Shown in pieces: positions 36,271 through 43,457 of a stretch of DNA of 64,000 nucleotides. The translations under genes and the position numbers were made by a program. Origin of the DNA: an uncultured cyanobacterium (GTDB lineage: Bacteria > Cyanobacteriota > Cyanobacteriia > Cyanobacteriales > Chroococcidiopsidaceae); contig CAMIFA010000002.1 in NCBI GenBank assembly GCA_946221495.1, positions 1 to 64,000 on the forward strand, read 5' to 3'. The notes below the pieces were generated by a model. That model saw nothing but the letters and a program-made list of their open reading frames with translations, searched no databases and had not been told where the DNA came from. The stretch's first letter is position 1. Each line of letters begins with the position of its first letter.

Positions 36271-36657
36271 ATGTTTATGAGTAGTAACTCACACCAACGC
36301 AACCGTGCCTTTGTGATCGCAGGCTTGGGTGTTGCTTTGCTAATTGCGATTTTTCTTTCTCCTTTTGCAAGTTCAGACCCTGATGGCTTAGATCGAGTCT
36401 CGCAGGATTTGAAGTTTGAGGACAAAGCAGCTGAAGATACACCAGCAAAAAAGTTACCCTTTTACAGTGTTTTTGAGGAGTATGCTCTCAGAGGTGTCCC
36501 AGAGGGAGTAGCGACTCCATTAGCAGGTTTAGTAGGGACATTGGCAACGTTTGGTATAGCTTGGGGAATTGGCAAGCTGGTTGTGCGTAATTCTGCTTCT
36601 GCGGATGGCGATCGCCATACATCTGCCTATTCAGATGATTCCGATTATCGAGACTAA
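36271..36657 (+). CDS. PDGLE-domain protein (CbiN/NikN-like accessory subunit)
   Basis: The 128-residue protein has two membrane helices (about 14-32 and 88-105) bracketing an extracytoplasmic loop that carries the PDGLDRVSQDLKF motif. PDGLE/CbiN proteins assist CbiM in loading metal. It sits 46 bp after cbiM and 28 bp before cbiQ. Confidence 0.85.
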   Translation: MFMSSNSHQRNRAFVIAGLGVALLIAIFLSPFASSDPDGLDRVSQDLKFEDKAAEDTPAKKLPFYSVFEEYALRGVPEGVATPLAGLVGTLATFGIAWGIGKLVVRNSASADGDRHTSAYSDDSDYRD

Positions 36658-36685
36658 AAATTGCTAAGAATAGGAATTTAAATCA

Positions 36686-37468
36686 ATGCTGCTGCACGTC
36701 GGAGCTTTTAAGTTAGATGTTGATAGCAAGCAGACTACCGCTTGGCACTCTTTAGCTCCCGGAACGCGGCTACTGTGTACGTTACTAAGTGTATTTGCGA
36801 TCGCGCTAACGCCCAATGGACGCTGGTGGACTTGGGCAATTTATAGTTTAGGTGTACTAGGAGTTATAATTCTCAGCCGCGTCACCTGGAGCGTGCTACT
36901 AAAACGGGTGGCAGTTGAATTTGTTTTTATTGGCACAGTTTTACTAGGTACTTTGTTCCGTAGCGGCGGCGAAATCATTTGGGCTTGGGGAGTGCTACGA
37001 ATTACCACAGAGGGACTGACAGTATTGGGTAGTGTAACACTCAAGGCGCTGCTCTCTCTGTTAATGGTAAATGTCTTAATTCTTACGACTTCGATTCCAG
37101 CACTACTACAAGCTTTAGTAGCCCTACGAACTCCACCGCTATTGGTCGCTATTATGGCATCAATGTATCGCTATATTAGTGTCTTGGTTGGAGAGTTTAA
37201 TGCTATGCGGCGGGCGGCTGCATCTCGCAACTTGATAGGCAGCAACCACTGGCAACGCTTGGTAATTGGCAATATGATTGGAGCGCTGTTTATTCGCACT
37301 TATGAGCGGGGAGATCGAGTTTATCAGGCTATGCTGTCGCGGGGATATCAAGGGATACCGCCAGTCGAGAAAATGCCGCCTGGTGGAAAGCGCGATATTC
37401 TGGCTCTGACTTTAACTGTAATTTTGGCACTACTAGGGCAGGTTATTTACTTGTGGAAATCTGAGTAG
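36686..37468 (+). CDS. cbiQ: energy-coupling factor transporter transmembrane component CbiQ
   Basis: The 260-residue EcfT-like protein spans the membrane about five times. It carries the two short Ala-Arg-Gly type coupling motifs of EcfT, here AMRRAAASRNL (first) and AMLSRGYQG (second), which dock to the ATPase. The C-terminal helix is LALTLTVILALLGQVIYLWK. It follows the PDGLE gene by 28 bp and precedes cbiO by 37 bp. Confidence 0.88.
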   Translation: MLLHVGAFKLDVDSKQTTAWHSLAPGTRLLCTLLSVFAIALTPNGRWWTWAIYSLGVLGVIILSRVTWSVLLKRVAVEFVFIGTVLLGTLFRSGGEIIWAWGVLRITTEGLTVLGSVTLKALLSLLMVNVLILTTSIPALLQALVALRTPPLLVAIMASMYRYISVLVGEFNAMRRAAASRNLIGSNHWQRLVIGNMIGALFIRTYERGDRVYQAMLSRGYQGIPPVEKMPPGGKRDILALTLTVILALLGQVIYLWKSE

Positions 37469-37505
37469 AATACCCAGCCGCGATCATTTTATTCACGTCG
37501 TCTTC

Positions 37506-38300
37506 ATGCACCATAATCCAATATCAATTGAGAATCTTAGCTATGCCTACCCAGATGGTACTGTGGCACTGAGTTCCGTTAATTTATATATCCGTGCTGC
37601 GGAGCGAGTTGCCTTAATCGGAGCTAATGGTTCGGGTAAGTCTACATTACAGTTACACCTAAATGGAATTATTCTGCCTCAAGAGGGACAGGTAACTATC
37701 GGCGAGTGGTTAGTAAGTTCTAAGCATCTGCAAAAAATTCGGAATTTTGTGGGGCTAGTGTTCCAAAATCCCGACAATCAACTGTTTATGCCCACAGTAT
37801 GGGAGGATGTTGCTTTTGGTCCGATGAATTTGGGATTGCGAGGTGTAGAACTTAAAGAGCGAGTTTTGCAGGCAATGGCAGCAGTTAGTATCGATCCAGA
37901 AATTTACGGGCAACGCAATACTGATAATTTGTCTGGCGGCGAAAAGAAACGAATTGCGATCGCTGGGGTACTAGCTATGCAACCTCAAGTTTTGATATTC
38001 GATGAACCTTCTGCTCAGTTAGATCCGCGTTCTCGTCGCCAATTAATTGGGTTATTGCAAAGCTTACCTCTGACTCAATTAATTGCCACGCATGATTTAG
38101 ATTTAGCTTTAGAGCTTTGCTCTCGCACCATTGTCTTGAGCCGAGGACAGGTTGTGTATGATGGTGAGACAGAAAAGGTAATGAGCGATTCTGAGTTTTT
38201 GCTTCAACACGCTTTAGAGTCACCGTTAAGCTACAGCCGTCCTTATTGCCAGCTTGAAGACGCACCACTTCCTAGAGAATTGACAAAACAATCTGTGTAA
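37506..38300 (+). CDS. cbiO: energy-coupling factor ATPase CbiO
   Basis: The 264-residue ABC ATPase of the ECF complex has Walker A GANGSGKSTLQ, Q-loop VFQNPDNQLFM, signature LSGGEKKRIAIAGVLA, Walker B VLIFDEPSAQLDP and switch His in IATHDLDLAL. The QNPDNQLF form of the Q-loop is usual for EcfA/CbiO. It closes the cluster and powers uptake of cobalt or nickel. Confidence 0.93.
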   Translation: MHHNPISIENLSYAYPDGTVALSSVNLYIRAAERVALIGANGSGKSTLQLHLNGIILPQEGQVTIGEWLVSSKHLQKIRNFVGLVFQNPDNQLFMPTVWEDVAFGPMNLGLRGVELKERVLQAMAAVSIDPEIYGQRNTDNLSGGEKKRIAIAGVLAMQPQVLIFDEPSAQLDPRSRRQLIGLLQSLPLTQLIATHDLDLALELCSRTIVLSRGQVVYDGETEKVMSDSEFLLQHALESPLSYSRPYCQLEDAPLPRELTKQSV

Positions 38301-38366
38301 TTGCCCCAGAATTGCTTTAAATTGTTAGATTGCAAGGAAGCGATCGCAACTAATAATTAACAACTA

Positions 38367-38813
38367 ATGAGAGACCTTGACCAAAAAAAGGCTATTGACC
38401 TGCTAAATTCGATCATGGAGTTTGAACTCGCCGGAGTAGTGCGCTATACCCACTATTCGTTGATGGTAACTGGACCCAACCGCATTCCAATTGTAGATTT
38501 TTTCAAAATGCAGGCAACAGAGTCCCTCACTCATGCTCAACAAGTAGGCGAAATTCTCACAGGCTTAGAAGGACATCCAAGTCTGCGAATTGCTCCAATG
38601 GAGGAAAGTTATAAACATACGGTGCGAGACATCCTAGAAGAAAGTCTGACACATGAAAAAAAGGCACTAGATTTGTATAAAAACTTACTAGACACTGTTG
38701 CTGATGCCAGTGTGTATTTAGAAGAATTTGCCCGTACTATGATTGGTACAGAAGAACTGCACAACATAGAAATTAAAAAGATGTTGCGCGATTTTAGTGG
38801 TAACGGTGCATAG
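38367..38813 (+). CDS. ferritin-like protein (bacterioferritin family)
   Basis: The 148-residue four-helix protein has the di-metal ligand segments EFELAGVVRYTHY (Glu), QATESLTHAQQVG (Glu and His) and GTEELHNIEIKKML (Glu-Glu-x-His). It resembles bacterioferritin in length and pattern, but no Met haem ligand can be confirmed at the expected place, so haem binding is uncertain. It starts 66 bp after cbiO on the same strand; whether it belongs to that unit is unclear. Probable role: iron or metal storage and detoxification. Confidence 0.82.
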   Translation: MRDLDQKKAIDLLNSIMEFELAGVVRYTHYSLMVTGPNRIPIVDFFKMQATESLTHAQQVGEILTGLEGHPSLRIAPMEESYKHTVRDILEESLTHEKKALDLYKNLLDTVADASVYLEEFARTMIGTEELHNIEIKKMLRDFSGNGA

Positions 38814-38931
38814 AGAAGGGATTGGGGAGTAGAAAAAGAACTTAGAAACTGTTTGTAAGGATGAGATCAAGATGTGGTATTACAACTTTGTTTTCTAGTT
38901 CTCACAAAGTCTGTCATTTTGTTGCGCTGCT

Positions 38932-39396
38932 CTACGGCTGCTTGTTAGGATTCTCAACGATCAAGTCTTTGCTTGACGCTGCTAAATTCAGATCATTATC
39001 TGCGGACACGAAAACTATAGGAGGTAAGCTGTTGGCGATGCAAAGCGCATTGACTGCACAACCTGCTGCTAGCTGAACTGCATCATAGCCTCGTAATCCG
39101 TACGTCTCAGCTAACTTCATCCCAGAAGTGATAATATTTTCTGTAATCTCAATGATTTGATACTCTGTCTGCAAATCATTTCTGAACTGATTACACACTG
39201 TAGCTGCATCTGTAGCACTAATACTCCCACCATGTGTCCGCCGTGTAATTGCGGCGACGATCTCAACACTAGTAATCGCTGCAACAAATACTTCGTTGTT
39301 CAATGTAGGAGCAAATAGTCCCACAACCCATGCGGAACCAGTTTCACTGATGTAACGCTTGACCAGTGCACTACTATCTATAAAGTAGACTGCCAT
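38932..39396 (-). CDS. PIN-domain toxin (VapC-like ribonuclease)
   Basis: The 154-residue PIN protein has the first acid in VYFIDSSALVKRYISE, a conserved Glu in AITSVEIVAAI, the third acid in YGLRGYDAVQLAAG and the last in FVSADNDLNLAA. The four acids make a complete metal site, so it should be an active RNase. Its ATG follows directly on the TAG stop of the TPR gene (39397-39399), with no separate antitoxin gene in between. The upstream protein ends in an antitoxin-like tail. Confidence 0.88.
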   Translation of the reverse strand: MAVYFIDSSALVKRYISETGSAWVVGLFAPTLNNEVFVAAITSVEIVAAITRRTHGGSISATDAATVCNQFRNDLQTEYQIIEITENIITSGMKLAETYGLRGYDAVQLAAGCAVNALCIANSLPPIVFVSADNDLNLAASSKDLIVENPNKQP

Positions 39397-40869
39397 CTAG
39401 TGGCGTTCCTCGATGATTGTCTCAGAAAGTGGTTTTCCCTGTACTTGAATGAGTTGTCGTTCAGATTCTTGATTACGAGCAGGTTGCTTAATCTGTCTTA
39501 CTAAGCCAGAAGTCAATAGCGCTCGGTGAAAGGCTAATTGTTTAGCGGCTTCTTCAAGAGTTTGTTCATACTCGTTATGTTCTTTAGGCGTTACTTTGTT
39601 TTTCTGCTCTAGCGCCTTAAGGACAATGCTGTGCCAATGTTGAGCCTCAGAATAGGCTGGATTAATTGATAAAGCCGTATTGTAACTGGCAAGTGCAGTT
39701 TCAAGTTGTCCCAATCTTCGTAGCGCGTTACCTTGATTAGTCCAATACGATTCTTCATTGATTTTAAGTGCAACAGCCCGCTCAAAGCTATCAAGGGCTT
39801 CTTGATACAACCCTAGAGCGTACAGATCTGCACCTCGATTGTTCCAAGCATCATCACTACCGGGGTAGATGGTTAAAGCCTGGTCATAACTAGCAATTGC
39901 CTGATCTAATTGATTAAGATGTGCCAGCGCACATCCCCGATTGTTCCAGACAAAATGATTACCAGGGTTAAGAGCTAGAGCTTGATCATAACTAGCAACT
40001 GCCTCGTTAAAATGCTCTAGACTAAGTAGTGCATTTCCTTTGTTGAACCAGGTAATCTCTTCATCGGGCTTAAGAGCTATAGATTTCTTAAAGCTTTCAA
40101 GTGCCTCATCGTATCGACCGAGATCGTAAAGGAACACACCTCGATCATTCCAAAGTTCATCATTTTTAGATTCTAACTTTAATGCTCTATCCAGACTTTC
40201 GAGTGCTACTTCAAAGTTACCTAATTCGGCAAATGTTATAGCTCGGTTAGCCCACGTGAGATACTCGTCATCCTTGATTTCTATCGACTGATCATAACTG
40301 GCTAATGCCTCCTGATAACGACCTAACCGAGAGAGCACTTTACCTCGATTAGTCCATGACTGAAAATTATTGGGGTTAACGGTTACAGCATGGTCATAGC
40401 TATCCGCAGTTTCTTCGAAGCGACCTAAATTCCATAGAGCAAGCCCTCTATTGTGCCAAATCCAATCTTTATGGTGTTCAGGCTTGCACTCCAAAGCTCT
40501 GTCATAGCTTGCAATAGCATTCTCGTAATGCCTCAACTCTCGTAGTGCGTTGCCTTTGTTATACCAAGCAACATAGATATCCAGGTTAGTCTCTATTGCC
40601 TGGTCAAAACTGGATATTGCCTGTTGGTACTGCTGAAGTGCATATTGCGCCAAGCCAAGTTTATTCCAAGCAAGGTATTCATCAGACTTATTTACTAAAG
40701 CACGTTCGTAATATGCAATGCTTTCTTGATAACGTCCCTGGTCGTAGAGTCTGTCTCCCTTACTATGCCATACGGAATGTTGATGGGAGTTAGAAGAGCT
40801 AGATAGCTCAGAAGGCTTTATGCGAAAAGCAGTGTAGCTTTCATTGAATTTGAGGGCAACAGTTAGCAT
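39397..40869 (-). CDS. TPR-repeat protein with antitoxin-like C-terminal tail
   Basis: The 490-residue protein is built of about eleven TPR units of 34 residues (YDQGRYQESIAYYERALVNK style with W-x-x-(R/K)-G) from about residue 30 to 410. After the last TPR, residues 415-490 form a different module: helical EQTLEEAAKQLAFHRALLTS, then GLVRQIKQPARNQ and the closing QVQGKPLSETIIEERH. I recall small antitoxins paired with PIN toxins in cyanobacteria that end in this way (xGKPxSExIIEExR). The toxin start codon abuts this stop codon. So TPR scaffold and antitoxin appear fused. Alternatively the tail is merely convergent. Confidence 0.8.
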   Translation of the reverse strand: MLTVALKFNESYTAFRIKPSELSSSSNSHQHSVWHSKGDRLYDQGRYQESIAYYERALVNKSDEYLAWNKLGLAQYALQQYQQAISSFDQAIETNLDIYVAWYNKGNALRELRHYENAIASYDRALECKPEHHKDWIWHNRGLALWNLGRFEETADSYDHAVTVNPNNFQSWTNRGKVLSRLGRYQEALASYDQSIEIKDDEYLTWANRAITFAELGNFEVALESLDRALKLESKNDELWNDRGVFLYDLGRYDEALESFKKSIALKPDEEITWFNKGNALLSLEHFNEAVASYDQALALNPGNHFVWNNRGCALAHLNQLDQAIASYDQALTIYPGSDDAWNNRGADLYALGLYQEALDSFERAVALKINEESYWTNQGNALRRLGQLETALASYNTALSINPAYSEAQHWHSIVLKALEQKNKVTPKEHNEYEQTLEEAAKQLAFHRALLTSGLVRQIKQPARNQESERQLIQVQGKPLSETIIEERH

Positions 40870-41218
40870 CGCAAATAAGCTGACATAGGGTACTAATGCT
40901 ATCTCCTTTTTATCCTATTGAACAATTTCTAGAGCAATTGCTCAGATATTAATCACCTGAGTACACCAACACAGCGCCAAATCAACACTGCAAGTTCCAC
41001 AAATGATCCTTAACTATTGCCTCAACCGACAACTTAAAGCGCTTCAACTGCTTGCTAAACTACCTTACGAATTTAAGATTTATTTTAAATTTAGGTAAGA
41101 ATTAAAATGTCATAGATTAGCGCTGCTGCACAATAAAAGTGGTAAGGGAATAGTCCTACTCCTAATTCCTAACCCTTCTATTCCGCCTAACCCTTTGTTA
41201 AGAACCCAGAAAACACCT
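40870..41218. other. intergenic region between TPR gene and iron permease
   Basis: About 350 bp serving two divergent promoters. An AT-rich stretch with imperfect dyads near 41080-41110 precedes the permease, but no confident Fur box or other known site is seen. Short CCTAAC-type repeats fill the last 60 bp. Confidence 0.4.
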
Positions 41219-42163
41219 ATGGATTTTAGTGCTGCTTTACCTACTTTTGTCGTGACACTCCGGGAAGGAGTGGAAGCCGCCCTTGTGGTGGGTATTGTGC
41301 TAGCTTGCCTAAAAAAAGCCCAGCAGAGTAAGTTGAATTCTTGGGTTTATGGTGGTGTCGGCGTGGGAATTGCTGCTAGTGTGCTAGTAGGTGTTTTATT
41401 CACTTGGCTAATTGGCACACTCAGCGCCGCTAATCCTAAATATACGCCTGTAGTTGAGCCACTGCTAGAAGGGGTGTTTAGCGTTGTGGCGATCGCGATG
41501 CTTAGTTGGATGTTGATTTGGATGACGCAACAGGCAAAAAATTTAAAAACAGAAGTTGCCGGAACCGTAACAGCTGCCCTCCAAAATATAAATGCTGGTT
41601 GGGGTGTTTTCAGCTTAATTTTTATTGCCGTCCTCCGAGAAGGCTTTGAAACTGTCTTGTTTATTGCTGCTAATTTTCAGCAAGGCATAATGCCAGCTTT
41701 GGGCGCTGTTGCCGGATTAGTTGCTGCTGTTGGCGTGGGAGTTTTGTTGTTTAGGTGGGGTGTCCAGATTAATATCCGCTTGTTTTTCCAAGTGATGGGC
41801 GTTTTATTACTGTTAATTGTTTCTGGCTTAGTAGTTTCAGCGTTGAAACATTTTAACGGCGCTATATTTAACTTGGCACAAATAGATCCGCAGTACGCAT
41901 CTTTGTGTTTCTACCCTGGTTCTATCAAAGACTCTTGCATTTTGGGACCGCGAGTGTGGGATGCTGCCAATATTCTGCCTGATAAAAAATTTCCTGGTGT
42001 TGTGCTGAAAGCTTTGTTTGGCTATCGGGAAAAACTTTATCTAGTTCAAGGTTTAGCTTATGTCTCGTTTTTAATTACTGTTGGTAGTCTTTATTTTCGC
42101 AGCTTGGGTGGTGTTGCTGGGGCAACAAAGCCAGCTACGCAAACACCAGCAAGTGGTCAGTGA
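41219..42163 (+). CDS. FTR1 family iron permease
   Basis: The 314-residue membrane protein (start ATG 41219; a TTG eight codons earlier is less likely) of the Ftr1/EfeU family has seven predicted helices and two RExxE iron-binding motifs: VVTLREGVEAALVV and FIAVLREGFETVLFI. The loop IDPQYASLCFYPGSIKDSCI lies outside the membrane. Such permeases take up ferric or ferrous iron with a periplasmic partner. No EfeO or EfeB homologue adjoins it. It is iron-related like the nearby ferritin, which may be coincidence. Confidence 0.85.
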   Translation: MDFSAALPTFVVTLREGVEAALVVGIVLACLKKAQQSKLNSWVYGGVGVGIAASVLVGVLFTWLIGTLSAANPKYTPVVEPLLEGVFSVVAIAMLSWMLIWMTQQAKNLKTEVAGTVTAALQNINAGWGVFSLIFIAVLREGFETVLFIAANFQQGIMPALGAVAGLVAAVGVGVLLFRWGVQINIRLFFQVMGVLLLLIVSGLVVSALKHFNGAIFNLAQIDPQYASLCFYPGSIKDSCILGPRVWDAANILPDKKFPGVVLKALFGYREKLYLVQGLAYVSFLITVGSLYFRSLGGVAGATKPATQTPASGQ

Positions 42164-42169
42164 ACGGTA

Positions 42170-42193
42170 CTCCGCCGTTGTGCATTGGCGGAG
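42170..42193. other. 7-bp perfect stem-loop between permease and MOSC genes
   Basis: CTCCGCC (42170-42176) pairs with GGCGGAG (42187-42193) over a 10-nt loop, in the 67-bp gap. No T-run follows, so it is probably not a full terminator. Confidence 0.35.
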
Positions 42194-42230
42194 GAAGAGC
42201 GTTCACCGCCTTGCGCGTTAAAATGTCACT

Positions 42231-43037
42231 ATGACAAGCATTGAAGTTAAGCAGTTATTTATTTATCCAGTTAAAGGATTAACGCCAAAGAATTGCGATC
42301 GCGTTGACTTGCAAGCAGGACATGGAATACCAGGCGATCGCGCTTTTGCTTTAATGTTTGACTCGGTAGCTGCTGATCATCATAACTTCATCGTTCCTTG
42401 GATGAAGAAGCAACACTTCGCTATGCAGTGTGACTGGTGTGCGTTAGCGGCGTTGAAATGTGAATACGATCCTCAAACAGCGCTTTTAACAGTGAAGCGT
42501 CACTCTGTTGAGTTATTAAGTGCTGCAACTAATACGATTGAGGGACGCGATCGCCTTAATGCATTTTTCACAGGTTATCTAGCAGCGATTGATCCCACTC
42601 CACTAGCAAGACATCCGAATCATGCACCTTTGCGCTTAGTAGGGGATAGTAAAGGTACGACTCGTTACCCTGATCGTGAACTCGGGCATTTGTCCCTAGT
42701 CAGTCAAGCAACTTTAGATCAACTAAGTGAAGTAGCTGGCAAAGAAATTGATGTGCGCCGCTTCCGTCCTAATGTTGTTTTAGCAGGTGTACCAGCTTGG
42801 GGAGAATTTGACTTAGTAGGGCAAGAAGTGAAGTTAGGTACAGCACGGCTGGAAATTACCGCCCCGATTAATCGCTGCTTGAATATTGATGTTAATCCAG
42901 ATACCGGAGAGCAAGACATAAAGCTTTTTTCTTTGCTGCAAAAGCATTTTAGACATAAGCAAACTGGCGTACTAGCAAAGGTTATTAGTAGTGGAACAGT
43001 TGCTGTGGGCGATCTTTTAGGTCTCGCACTGCCATAG
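42231..43037 (+). CDS. MOSC-domain protein
   Basis: The 268-residue protein has a MOSC N-terminal beta barrel (FIYPVKGLTPKNCDRVDLQA, GHGIPGDRAFALM) followed by the MOSC core (LVSQATLDQLSEVAGKEIDV, RFRPNVVLAGVPAWGE) with the conserved Cys in INRCLNIDVNPDTGEQD that binds molybdenum cofactor. Family members such as YcbX and mARC reduce N-hydroxylated compounds. A MobA gene lies further on, but as a convergent neighbour it is not an operon partner. Confidence 0.88.
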   Translation: MTSIEVKQLFIYPVKGLTPKNCDRVDLQAGHGIPGDRAFALMFDSVAADHHNFIVPWMKKQHFAMQCDWCALAALKCEYDPQTALLTVKRHSVELLSAATNTIEGRDRLNAFFTGYLAAIDPTPLARHPNHAPLRLVGDSKGTTRYPDRELGHLSLVSQATLDQLSEVAGKEIDVRRFRPNVVLAGVPAWGEFDLVGQEVKLGTARLEITAPINRCLNIDVNPDTGEQDIKLFSLLQKHFRHKQTGVLAKVISSGTVAVGDLLGLALP

Positions 43038-43457
43038 ACTTTTGTGAAAATTTCTGCAAAGCGAAGCAACCAAGCTGTAAGTAGCAACTTTTGTTTTTTC
43101 CGTGCATTTAAAGCAGATCACAAGCAGCTAGGCATTGTTCAATCTATGTCTTAAGGCAGGTTACAAAAAAGTAAAAGCGCAGCTTTTTTAAGCTACACAA
43201 TATATTACATCTGTAAAGATTTTACTTGTAGATCCATTAAGGCTGCAACAGCACTAAAAGCTGATGATTAATAGCTTTTGAAATTCAAAAGTAGAAATTT
43301 GCCTAGCTACAGCACTTAAAAATCTTGAACCTTTCATAAAGTGTACTAATAGCAAGTACAACGAATACATTTTTCCGAAATATAACGGTAACAAGAGTAA
43401 ATTCTTACTTTCTGCTTTTAGCATCAGTTAATTTCAATTCCCTACTCAAGTTAGAAA
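43038..43457 (+). other. intergenic region with weak terminator-like hairpin
   Basis: AT-rich gap of 420 bp before the GGDEF-EAL gene. AAAAGC (43173-43178) pairs with GCTTTT (43182-43187) ahead of further T, a short terminator-like form 136 bp after the MOSC gene. Nothing else is recognised. Confidence 0.35.

Noticed and set aside
38861..39076. Plus-strand open frame after the ferritin-like gene
   Set aside because: It runs antisense through the PIN gene and has no family features.
41040..41195. Fur box before the FTR1 permease
   Set aside because: There are AT-rich imperfect dyads, but none matches the Fur consensus well enough.
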